Origin: Vesta saturnalis
Lineage: Eukaryota > Arthropoda > Insecta > Coleoptera > Lampyridae
Direction: 5' to 3'
Assembly: GCA_036346205.1 (NCBI GenBank)
Contig: JARFJB010000655.1
Coordinates: forward strand, 1,242,501 to 1,306,500
Length of the DNA stretch: 64,000 nt
In this document: positions 1 through 9,469 of the stretch, in pieces
Numbering within the stretch: the first letter of the stretch is position 1
How the letters are laid out: each line of letters opens with the position of its first letter
Position numbers and translations under genes: made by a program
Notes under the pieces: model-generated
Seen by the model: the letters and a program-made list of their open reading frames with translations, nothing else
The model's database searches: none
What the model was told of the DNA's origin: nothing

Positions 1-86
1 TCATTTGGGTCCAAAACATTAGAACCAGGTATCTTGTACACACCTACTTTAAACATCATAATACCTAAACACACTAATCTAGTGCA

Positions 87-218
87 GTTATAAAAAGACC
101 TTATAGAAACGGGAAACCTGCAAAAGTATTATATGAGATTGATGTTTCAGTTCCACCAGGTTATCGTCCAGATAATATTGCTCTAAGAACTAATTTCATC
201 TGCCAAAGATGCATATAA
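87..218 (+). other. Possible exon or relic of an unidentified protein
   Basis: One frame stays open for 43 codons and reads like real protein, with motifs such as VLYEIDVSVPPGYRP and NFICQRC before a TAA at 216-218. It is preceded by a CAG that could be a splice acceptor. I do not recognise the family and see no neighbouring exon with a matching frame. It could be a host exon, a transposon fragment or chance. Confidence 0.2.
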
Positions 219-629
219 AAAATATTATCCTGTATAATATTATGCTATAAGCTGTTAATTATTAATCAACCTTCATGGCGCTTAACTTGTGCAGAGAAAT
301 ACATTTGGTTTAAAAGTTCTCAATGACAATAGCCAAATTGTTAACCTGAAATTGGTGAAATTCAGTGTCCAATGATTATCTAAGGAAAACTGTGATTTAT
401 GGTGATTGGGCTGAATGTCCAATAACTGGGTTTCCTAGATATGGTGAAAAATCCTGCGTAAAATAATAATAACCTTACTTTTTCCTTTTCGTTTATTCTA
501 CATTTCTTATACTGTAGAAAGTCATTGCACGCCTACCCAATTTCTGTCTAAGTTCCGTTATTTGCCTTGCTGTCCTTACATGTTTAGAAATGCCATTTAA
601 TGTTGATGAAGGAGAGACTTGGTTCCATC

Positions 630-1160
630 GATATAGGGATGGAAAGGATGGGATTCCCACATAAACTAGAAGATGTTTTTATTAGCGTTTAGAAGTATTT
701 GCTAGCTGTTTCCAGGGAGGATCCATTTAAAGATAACCGACCGTGTGATGGTCGGTTTTGGAATTCCACCCACAAATCGCTCAGAGAACCAGTGAAGTGG
801 TTTCATTTACAAGTTTACGTATTTGCGAATAAGATATTCGCAAATACTTCACAGAAATTCAAGAATACCTTAATGAAACAGATTTATTGCATCGAATATC
901 GGATCCGTCTATTGTGAAGATGAGACCGGATTTAATATATGTCCTTCAACACGAAATGTCTTCGCAAAGAAGGTTTCATGAGGGCATACAGCAGGGATAC
1001 AGCCTCATTACAGTCATGTTAAATTTTCGGCGAGTGGTGAAGTATATTGTCCGATGGTGATTTATCCATATCAGGGAAATTCGGACAAATACGTAATCCA
1101 CTTGGATTCCTCTTGGAGAATTGGATGAACCGAAAGGGAATGGATGACTGCAAAGACACG
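630..1160 (+). pseudogene. Pogo/jerky-like transposase fragment
   Basis: Shifting frames give a pogo-superfamily (CENP-B/Tigger-like) transposase. In order: a region ending in DNRPCDGRFW (CenpB-type HTH side), then IRKYFTEIQEYLNE, then DETGFNICPSTRNVFAKK (around 907-970) holding the first catalytic Asp, then SASGEVYCPMVIYPYQG (around 1026-1080) of the DDE domain. Several frameshifts and stops break it, for example a stop in the KYLLAV region. The copy ends shortly before the (TA)n tract at 1192, so the C-terminal half with the second catalytic motif is absent. A related copy lies on the minus strand at 34.5-35.9 kb. Family assignment rests on motif order, which I find convincing; the exact subfamily is open. 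Confidence 0.65.
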
Positions 1161-1190
1161 GTATCAATACATTGCTAATATTTTCTAACC

Positions 1191-1191
<1 letters not shown>

Positions 1192-1248
<57 letters not shown>
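1192..1248. repeat. (TA)n microsatellite
   Basis: Uninterrupted alternating TA for about 57 bp. It directly follows the truncated pogo-like fragment. Confidence 0.97.
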
Positions 1249-1252
<4 letters not shown>

Positions 1253-2349
1253 CTACAGTCATTAAGAAAACACGTCCACTCCTAGTCTTCTCGAGATCTG
1301 TTAATGATAGCGAATTGCGGTAAAGAACTTTGGTTTTAGCAGGACTATTTATTGATATTTAATATTCTAGAAATACTATTTCACTAAAACTCTGAGTACA
1401 GGGGCACTGACCATTTTTTTTTACTGCTGTGCAATATTGAGTGATATCGTTTGAAACGTCTTTAAAAGTCCTATTAAATCCCACAAGTTCGATGAACAAA
1501 TTTCCAGTGGTTCCAGAGTTATAGAAAAAATGTAAAAAAAAGCAAGCTTCGACGTACTTTTTTTTCTCGCACTAATGTGATAAAATATTTCCGAACTTTT
1601 TGGCATAATTAAATTCTCTAGGTTACGGAAATCCAAGAGATTTTAAATTTTTACTAGATATTTGCTCGTATGCAAAATATCGAAGCACAACGAGAAAACA
1701 TTTGATTTCGTAATAAATTAAACTATAGCTATAGCTCAATTTCTTCAAATAGAAACACATATTAAATTATTAATCGTTGAAAGCATTTTTGTAAACTTTA
1801 TTCATTACCGTTTAAGAGAAAATACGGTTCCCATGGCAGATACGATTGTTAAAACTCATAAACATAGAAAGTTTGAACTCAAACTGGTAAACATTTTGCA
1901 ATAACCATAAAAATATAGGAAACTAAGGAAATCACTTATTTTTTCCACTGTAGGGGGTATAAATCAATCATAAATACGTATTTGTAACAGTAGGACAAAG
2001 TGAAAGACATGCCAGATGTGATTCATACAAATGTACAGCTGTGTAATAAAACCATTTCTATAACATACCCAAATGTAAGCATTGTCATAAGAATTCATTT
2101 TATTACCTGAAATGATAAAAATAAATAATAGATCGAATCTAAATCTAAAATATAAATGAAAAAGGAGCAAATAAATATAAATTAAATAAATAAATAACTA
2201 GCTCTAATTTGTAATCGCGATTCTAAATTAAAGATAATTAAATAATTTTTGTTTTCTCAAATAAATAACAGTAAGACCGGTAAGAAACACGAGAACCAAA
2301 ACTCACGTAAGGAACCATCTAATTTAAATACGAAGAGAATGTAATTAAG

Positions 2350-2351
<2 letters not shown>
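1249..2351. other. Noncoding AT-rich stretch
   Basis: Only short chance ORFs are present. No protein motif, RNA gene or repeat was recognised. Confidence 0.6.

Positions 2352-2430
<79 letters not shown>
2352..2430. repeat. (TA)n microsatellite
   Basis: Pure alternating TA for about 79 bp. It abuts the left terminal inverted repeat of the MITE at 2431. Confidence 0.97.
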
Positions 2431-2435
<5 letters not shown>

Positions 2436-2635
2436 TGAAGTTATTCGGTATCAGTCATAAATGATCAAATTTATTTAAATGTTTTTATACTGATCGATTT
2501 TTCGCTAAATATATTAGCTTCTTCAGGATAGAATTATTTAATTTTTTTTTAATTAATTGACATTGTCACTAAACTTTCTAACTAGATTTAAATAAATTTC
2601 ATCATTTATGACTGATACCCAATAACTTCAAATAT
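2431..2635. mobile_element. MITE with 50-bp terminal inverted repeats
   Basis: The first 50 bases (2431-2480) and the last 50 bases (2586-2635) are reverse complements with about three mismatches. Between them lie about 105 AT-rich bases with no coding content. The element sits right against a (TA)n tract and is followed by TATTA, which fits the TA target preference of Tc1/mariner-type MITEs. It could also be a foldback element of another class. Confidence 0.75.
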
Positions 2636-2770
2636 TATTAATAATGAAGACAGTCGATGTATAAATTAACTTGAATTAATTTGAATTTGTATTTAAGTCT
2701 CTGCAAGTTATGGCTGGAAATATGAATTTGTATACAGCGATAATCATTGGATAATGTCTTCCTGGGTCAG

Positions 2771-3290
2771 TTACCTAAACGACGCATCGTAGGTTTTACC
2801 GCAAATAAAGCCTTGAGAGAGAGATAATGTGTAGAGGTTATTGACTTTCGCATTAACTGTAACCCCGTTAGTGCGATTCTTACCTATATGAAAGCATCTC
2901 ATCGCTAAATTTTGCCTATATGATTTAATGTGGTGTTTGTTAAAGAATTGCTGGACACTTTTCGCGATAAAGACCTTGCCCTTATCCCTGTATACTTTGA
3001 GGTATCTTCTCGCAAATTTTGAAAAATAACCGAAAATATGTCGATTATAGAACATGTAGTTTTTCAGCTTCAGAGCTCGTGTCTACGCTATCTTGCTAAA
3101 TACATCGATAATCGTCAGTATATAATTATACCCGTCATTATATTTACTTAGATTTCTCATATCGCAAAGATCCGCTTGCCACAGCTCGTAAATGTTGCTC
3201 ACAATATATTTATTTCGAGTAAATTTCTCACTGCAGGTTTATGTATAGTGCATGCTACTTGTTTCTGTAACCGCGCTCTAATATCTTCCC
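2771..3290 (-). pseudogene. Integrase core (rve) fragment, Polinton/F54H12.3 type
   Basis: Reading the minus strand gives ACTIHKPA, then a frameshift, then FTRNKYIVSNIYELWQADL, DMRNLSKYNDGYNY and LTIIDVFSKIA (around 3090-3225), and after a stop RRYLKVYRDKGKVFIAKS and QQFFNKHHI. This is the order of a DDE integrase core: the first Asp is in WQADL, the second region is IIDVFS, and the DKGKVF segment corresponds to the TDKGxEF motif. Such integrases occur in Polinton/Maverick elements and related F54H12.3-like transposon proteins. The HKPA segment just upstream is also typical. At least one frameshift and one stop (in the IAW position) inactivate it. The rest of a Polinton (polymerase B, ATPase, capsid genes) was not seen, so this is a small relic. 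Confidence 0.6.
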
Positions 3291-3299
3291 TAGGGGCCT

Positions 3300-4400
3300 G
3301 TTTATAAACCTAAGTTCCTTATTCCCTTATTTCTGCTAAGACAGAGCTTGCATGTAAAATAGGCTTATGTGATGGTATGATAAAATAAAATTTAAAAATA
3401 GCACTGTACTGAGCGGTCAGCATGCATGCTTAACCTGATTATAACATCTAAAGCGGTTTTTTTTGACAAAGGTATTTCTGATGAGACAGAACTTTTATGT
3501 ATGCAAAATAATATAGAGGCGAAATCTAGCTTAAAGAATAGGACACAGGCAATTCGCTGCATACATCACAATATTAAATAACCTGTTTGAGCAAATATAT
3601 ATTTGGTTTTGGCTGTTGACGGTTTACACGAAGCGTTTGATAGACATTTTATTCTAAGTTAGTAATTTAATTCAATTATAACAGCTTCGCAATTGCATTG
3701 CATCTCTCTAACTAATCTAGCCTGTGATAGCTAAAATCCCAGATATATACATGTACGTAAAATATGTACGGTGTTTATTATTATTGTTTATTTCCAATTG
3801 CGAAATCTTACATTCGCTTTTGTATAACAAGTTAATTAACTGATTACGCAATACCCATTAGCTGTTTTATTATCATTATATAGAATTTAACAGCGTGTTT
3901 AAAAATCAATTGTATACGTTATCCTTATCTTGATTAGCTTCTTTAATATCAAAAATAATCCAATTGCTTATTAGCTTTAAAAATAGACCAAAATACGACC
4001 CCGCGTAGGCATATAAAAAAATGGCTGCCAAGGTGGCCCAGGGACACAAAAATCCGAGATAGCAACATTTTAAAATGTTTGTAAACACATTAATTAACAC
4101 TAGGTCGACGGCTGATTCCTACTTCCCAATTCATATAAAATGATGTATAACTGTTTAATAATAATAAACACAGATTAAGAAGCCCGCGAACAGATTCCCG
4201 TCTTACAAGACTAGAACCCCTTATTAGAATAAAACTACCAATGCATAAATAAATTAGGTCACAATCTGTAGATGGAATTAAAGAAATGTAATAATAATTA
4301 TGAGATCTCCTTTGATAAAAACAGCCCTAATTAATAACAGATTAAATCTTTTTCACTCAGAACACTACATGCGCACGCATTTGCCTACCTTCCAGAGGCT
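3300..4400. other. Noncoding stretch with one dispersed repeat copy
   Basis: No coding motif recognised. Bases 3989-4023 closely match 4614-4647 (shared core CGTAGGCATATAAAAAA), so a piece of the repeat family at 4.4-4.65 kb also occurs here. Confidence 0.55.
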
Positions 4401-4650
4401 GAACTGCCAAAAAGGTTCTTAATACAACCAAAAGGCTCCCAATTAGGGTGAAAATTTCATCAAGGGGTTAAAAATAATCACCAAAAAGAAGCCATAAAAA
4501 ATGGGTGAACTGACAAAAAGGTTCTTAACACAACCAAAGGGGCTCTAATTAGGATGAAAATACCATCGAGGGGTTGAAAAAGGCCTCCGAAAAGAAGCCA
4601 TAAAAAAGGGGTGAAAATACGATCCCCACGTAGGCATATAAAAAATGGTG
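4401..4650. repeat. Two-copy tandem repeat, period about 105 bp
   Basis: The unit starting GAACTGCCAAAAAGGTTC at 4401 recurs at 4506 with a few substitutions. A third partial part (4610-4650) matches a dispersed piece near 4.0 kb. The period is a multiple of three and the minus strand is open through both copies with hydrophobic residues, but no known domain is seen. It resembles tandem monomers found in retrotransposon 5' regions; this is inference. Confidence 0.7.
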
Positions 4651-4699
4651 AGTTTTCCCCAAAAAAATCCAAGGAGGCGGATGGTGCCGGTGTACTACT

Positions 4700-5240
4700 A
4701 CCATTATATTATTTCCTGATTGAATTAGCGGATAGTTAGTTTCTTTGTTCATTTGTTGTATGTCACATATTATCGATTCCGTTTTTAGTGAGTCAATATG
4801 CAGCTTGAAAGAAACGAGCTCGTTGACATATGGTGTTAACTTTCCTTTGTGCTTAATATTTTATAAAATAAGGAAAAGTACTAAAATAAAATATTGTTAA
4901 ATATTCAACTTAACATAAAAAACTAGAAGCTTGTAAAATTAACATTAAAGTTATTTAAATGACCATTATCTAACAAGGCTAAAATATATATGTATAATTA
5001 AAAAAAATGTATTTTTCCAAGCTGATAAAGCGTTTTTCACGAATCTCCAAAGATAAGTAATATCTTACAGTTCTATGCGCGACTTCATAACAACGATGTG
5101 ATGTTCCAAAAAAGAATAAATAAGAAGAGGCGGCTTTGAAAGAAATAAAAATAGAAGGCCTTGTCATAGTTTTGTATTGTACAATGTTGTATTTAGCTGG
5201 TACTGGTATTTAATTCTGAATTAGTTAATTTGTGGTAGTT
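4700..5240. other. Noncoding stretch
   Basis: No recognisable gene, RNA or repeat. Short ORFs are chance. Confidence 0.5.
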
Positions 5241-5254
5241 ATTACCAAAAAAGT

Positions 5255-6120
5255 ATGGCGCAATTTTCAAATGTAGAAAAATATTATATGCTATCGTATT
5301 ACATACTTTGTCATAGAAATTCCAGAGAGACAGCAGCTTCATAAAACCACATTTGTCAGTCAATTTAAGAGAGCATGGTGCATTTAAAAATCCTGTAAAT
5401 TCCCGTAAAAAAAACCTTGCAATGAAGAAACAGCAAATAATGATTTATTAGCTGTTACGGAAAATCTAGAAATTTCTACACGACACATTGCACAAACAAT
5501 TGGAGTGGCCCATTCTACTGCTCATTTTATTTTACAAAAAGAAAAAATACGTTCATTTAAATTTAGAATTTGTCAGGGGATTCAGCAAGGCGGAGAGAGT
5601 TCTATGAACGGCATACCAGGCAATGTCCAGATAATGAGCAATTCCCAAATTAAGTCATTTGGTCGGATGAAAGTCAGGTGACCAATAATGTAATTTTCAA
5701 CAGAAGAAATGCTCGCTATTGGGCGAAAGAAAATCTTAGAGTTTAAAGTGTGCAGACACCAACACGGTTTCAGTTTTAATATGTGGGCTGCAATATTCGG
5801 AATGCGAGTAATAGGTCCATTTTTCTAGAACGTATCTTTAAATTCTGAACGCCACCAAAATTTATTAGAAAACGAGGTAGAAGGAGCTTTAGCTGATTTA
5901 CCTTAAGCGGATTATTGGTTTTTACGAAACGGTGTTCCGGCACATAATTCCAGAGCCGTCCAGGAACATTTATCGGCAAAGTTTCCAGCAAAATGGATTG
6001 GAACATGTTCGGGAGTAAGATGGACAGCGCGATTCCATGACATAACGTATAAAATATTAACGTCTCAAATGCCTGGCAATGTTTTGAATTCAACTGTATT
6101 TGTGTTTACACTAAAAACAA
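5255..6120 (+). pseudogene. Mariner-like (DUF4817-type HTH) transposase pseudogene
   Basis: The plus strand begins with an ATG at 5255 followed by AQFSNVEKYYMLSYY, which resembles the N-terminal helix-turn-helix typical of DUF4817 transposases. Next come ENLEISTRHIAQTIG (second HTH), IWSDESQVTNNVIFNRRN (around 5655-5715, first catalytic Asp), ARYWAKENLRV, a VIGPFF motif, and RNGVPAHNSRAVQEHLSAKF (around 5930-5985). The second catalytic Asp expected in the QDGAPAHN motif reads Asn (RNGVPAHN). The final SPDLTP-type motif is scrambled. At least four frameshifts or stops occur. The family is recognised from motif order; it is an inactive relic, and its ends were not resolved. Confidence 0.75.
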
Positions 6121-6331
6121 ACAGAATTAGTAGTTTGTCCTTTTACCGTCAATTTGTTTGTTGATATTAACTTCAAATATTGAGAAACTTTATTATGGTG
6201 TGTGTAATAATCATACGGGAAAGGTACTGCACCAACTTCTTGAAAATGGAGGTCTGCAGAATTTATAATAAAAACCTTTCAAAACCAGTTTTCAAAATAT
6301 CAGGACCGTGTTTAAGAGAAATAAGTTGATG

Positions 6332-6337
<6 letters not shown>
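6121..6337. other. Short noncoding flank
   Basis: Nothing recognised between the mariner-like relic and the compound microsatellite. Confidence 0.4.
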
Positions 6338-6405
<68 letters not shown>

Positions 6406-6505
6406 ATATATATATATATATATATATCACACACACATGTATGTATGTGTGTGTGTGTGTGTAATGGGTGGTGCGTGCGTGCGTGCGTGAGTGAGTGTGT
6501 GAGAA
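6338..6505. repeat. Compound microsatellite (TA)n-(AC)n-(GT)n-(GCGT)n
   Basis: About 85 bp of alternating TA with one ACA interruption is followed by CACACA, a GT run, GCGT repeats and GAGT repeats. Both strands give long low-complexity ORFs that are not genes. Confidence 0.95.
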
Positions 6506-6509
6506 TGGG

Positions 6510-6995
6510 TGTTATTTTTAAGTGTCCAGCAGCGGAGGAAACGGCTTTATTAGAAGGCGTTTTTTTATTTCTATTATATTTCTGAAACTGCATATCTCAA
6601 GAATATAAAAAAATTTAAGTTAACTATATTCCACGGAATTTTCTGATAAGATGTGTAATTTGGCTGAAAATAATTTTAAGGGAGGAATTAATGTATTCTT
6701 TCAAATCTTTTCAATATCTGAGTAACGATCAACCTTACGAGAAAATGTGTATACATATTTTAGAAAGATAATTCAGTTTTACATGACTTTATAAAATTTC
6801 TTAATATAAAGCGAAACAGGTGTTAAAATTAAATAAATATGATTGTGCAGGGTCGGGCAGGGGAGGCGTGGTGTTTTTTGTAGGACTATGATATACTTAT
6901 TTTCTACTGTATTTAAAAACTTATTATTTTAATACACTAGTGGTACATTGCATTTGAGTACCAGCAAAAGGTTAACAGCGATAAATCACATCACT
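6510..6995. other. Noncoding stretch
   Basis: No gene or repeat recognised. A short G-rich patch lies around 6845-6875. Confidence 0.5.
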
Positions 6996-6999
6996 TAGT

Positions 7000-7290
7000 T
7001 GGCGTCCGCCACCGCGTGATGTACCGCCGAGCGATGAGGGCTGGCTTCAAACACTTGTAGCCTTTCAACGTTTTCTGGTTTTAAAGATCCTGTTTGAAAA
7101 ATATTCACCCACTTCATAATGGTATCCCGTTTCGGTACGCGACCATGACGACCAACATTAAAATGGTTCCGGAATCGACGCTATGTGAGCACTACAGAAC
7201 GACTCATTTCAATGAATGTTTTGTAAACGAATACACAATGTCTTACGGACACGGCTCTATTGCTATTGACAAAAATGGCGGCTATCAACG
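7000..7290 (-). pseudogene. DUF4817-type transposase N-terminal fragment
   Basis: The minus strand gives HCVFVYKTFIEMSRSVVLT, a stop in place of a likely Gln, then RRFRNHFNVGRHGRVPKR, DTIMKWVNIFQTGSL and KPENVERLQVFEASP. The order ERxxFxxxxF, then RRFRxxFN, then RVPxRxTIxxWVxxFxxTGS is that of the DUF4817 helix-turn-helix domain found in mariner-like insect transposons. The DDE catalytic part is missing. One in-frame TAG interrupts it. It is a separate, more GC-balanced copy than the relic at 5.3-6.1 kb and lies in the opposite orientation. Confidence 0.65.
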
Positions 7291-7376
7291 AGTCAATAAT
7301 GACCATTCCAAAAACATTCGGTCAACTCCACTGCGCATGTCAGTCTTTTCAAACGCCGTACCTCTCTGCCGGACCC

Positions 7377-7408
7377 TGTATAATACCCTCTTTTATAAAG
7401 AGGTATTA
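7377..7408. repeat. Short palindrome
   Basis: TATAATACC, a CTCTTTTATAAAGAG core and GGTATTATA form a near-perfect 32-bp inverted repeat. No flanking element was identified, so it may be an element end or simply a hairpin. Confidence 0.5.
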
Positions 7409-7697
7409 TAAAAATTAATTTTTTATATTTTTGGCTACAGATTTCAGTGTCTGGAAAGGGATGAATTATTTTCTTTAAATACAGTTTTACAACACAATCA
7501 AACTAATCAGACATTTATTCAGCATGAATAGTCATATAATAACACAATATAAGTTTAACCAAACAAAATAAAAATGTAATTCAAACTTAAATAATAGATA
7601 TTTATGTATTAAGGGCCATAATCTACTATTATGCCCGTGGTACATACAATGTTTTCTTTTATTTTGCATCATGAAACTGGAACAAAATTTTAAAAAA

Positions 7698-8131
7698 TTA
7701 TAAGTTTTTGTTATGAACGAATAAGTTCAAAGGTAATATATTTATTATTAATTTTTTAAATACATAAATAAGTTATGAGTAGATTTGAATAGATTGTATT
7801 TGTAATTGACATATTCAATCGATGTAAATTTTGTCTTATTATGTAATGATGTAAATTCTAAATATAATAATTTAACATTAATCAAGTTGCTTTGGTATGT
7901 GTGAATCCTTGCGATATTGCAGGCTCACATTCCATTAATATAAGTAATTTGATTATAATCTCATTATATTTAGAATTTACATCATTTCTACATACATAAA
8001 GACAAAATTTACATCGATTGGGGCTTGAACCTTGGTGAGCATTGTTAGCGATACTTAAAGTACAGTCGTGGTTCAAATCCTACTGAGGTAAACTTTTATT
8101 TATGTATTTAATAAAATTAATAATAATTTTT
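7698..8131. mobile_element. Palindromic tRNA-derived SINE dimer, copy 1
   Basis: The right half (about 7955-8131) carries a tRNA-like segment: an A-box-like region near 8030-8050 and a perfect B box GGTTCAAATCC at 8070-8080, followed by an AT-rich tail. The left half (about 7740-7870) is the reverse complement of that same sequence, so the unit is an inverted dimer with a loop at about 7871-7954. The sequence AAAATTTTAAAAA occurs at both edges (7684-7696 and 8132-8144), a candidate 13-bp target-site duplication, though it is low in complexity. The start (ATAAGTTTTTGTTAT) and tail match copy 2 at 56949-57236. The left tRNA part is more eroded than the right. Inference: the whole dimer moved as one unit. 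Confidence 0.65.
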
Positions 8132-8287
8132 AAAATTTTAAAAAGATTCAGTATTTTCGGCAAGTTTTTAAATGCAAATGCAGTGAAATAAAGTCGACAT
8201 TAGGCTAATTTGTTGTTACTAAGATACTGTGATATTGCTAAATTGTTGCTAAGGTAGTGTTTGTTTGTAAATAATTTGCATTCTAAA

Positions 8288-9432
8288 ATGGAAGGTGAAA
8301 ACGCAAGAACTTATTCACAAGAAATTTTAGATGAATTTGAGGCCGCCCAGGCAAAAATAATTCCAAGTAAATCGAAATATTTATACATAAAAGAGTACGA
8401 AAAGTTTTGCGCGTGGGGAGCACAAAAAATGTATCCACAAAATGTGATGAAAAAGTTGTGATGGTATACTTGTCTCAAATGGTAAGGGATTGTATAGATA
8501 CATTAGTCAATTATCTCTATTCAATAAATACCTATTTTTGCAGTCAAAGATCTATAAGCCGTCGTCACTGTGGTGTTTATATTCTAAATTGAAAAAGATG
8601 TTCAAGTTGAAGGAAGATGTTGATATATCTCGTTTTTCCATGCTCACAGAATTCATGAATAATAATTCTGTAGGTGATCAAGCTAAAAAGTCCTATCTAT
8701 TGCAACGGCATCAAATTGAAGAATTCATGGTGAAGGCGCCTGATCATACGTACTTGTTAGTTAAGGTATAACGATTTTAGTTTTTTTTTTTTCCAATTCT
8801 CATTATAAAAATTATTGTGTTTTATAGGTTGTCACAGCCTTTGGTATTTTTGGAGCATGTCGTTGCGAAAAACTGCACGATTTGGCTGTACAGGCCGTAA
8901 CAACTGAGGGATCAGTGCTATTAGTGAAGATCAACAAAAGCAAAACTTTTACTTCGAGGCAATTTACAATTGTACCAAGCGATGGATTGGTTGATTACGT
9001 CTCTTTGTACCGAAAATATGCAGCATTACGACCGGAACATACTAAAATTGACAGCTTGTTTTTGTCGTATCATAATGGCAAATGTAGTGCTCAGACTGTT
9101 GGGAAAAACACCTTAGGCAAAATGCCGATAATAATAGCAGAGTTCCTCAATCTACCGGATGCCCATAAGTACGTGTGGCGACGATCTTTGCAGAAAGCGG
9201 CGGTGATACTAGGGCACTGAAGCAGCTTGGTGGATGGCTATCGGATAAAGTAGCCGAATCATATGTAGAGAATTCTCTGCAAAATAAAATTAAAATTGCT
9301 CAGAACATTACTGGTACAGCAGCTATAAGTATACCACAAAACGGCGAAGGAACTGTCAGCTTTAGTGTTGGCTCATCTGGAGTTACAATTTCAAATCCAT
9401 CCAACTGTATTTTCAATTTTTATAAAGAATAA
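8288..9432 (+). pseudogene. Crypton-like tyrosine recombinase, three exons, broken
   Basis: Exon 1 runs from the ATG at 8288 to 8481, intron 1 is 8482-8543 (GTAAGG...TTGCAG), exon 2 is 8544-8765, intron 2 is 8766-8827 (GTATAA...TTATAG), and exon 3 is 8828-9432. The N-terminal part (SKYLYIKEYEKFCAW, later VVMVYLSQM, YKPSSLWCLYSKLK) is a SAM-like core-binding region. Exon 3 has GACRCEKLHDL (first catalytic Arg), SKTFTSRQFTI (beta-hairpin Lys), ATIFAESGGDTRALKQLGGW and VAESYVENS (catalytic Tyr). The HxFRR segment carrying the His and second Arg is missing at about 9172-9182, with a frameshift. Another frameshift lies near 8442, where a base seems lost after YPQN. Family and splice sites are well supported. 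It is inactive as a recombinase unless these lesions are assembly errors. Confidence 0.8.
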
Positions 9433-9455
9433 GTTTCATTACTATTATTTTTATT

Positions 9456-9461
9456 AATAAA
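9456..9461 (+). promoter_or_regulatory. Polyadenylation signal of the Crypton gene
   Basis: AATAAA lies 24 bases after the TAA that ends the Crypton reading frame, a usual distance. Confidence 0.55.
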
Positions 9462-9469
9462 GGTTGTAT

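Noticed and set aside
6308..6593. Long ORFs of repeated Ile-Tyr on both strands
   Set aside because: They are translations of the TA/GT microsatellite, not genes.
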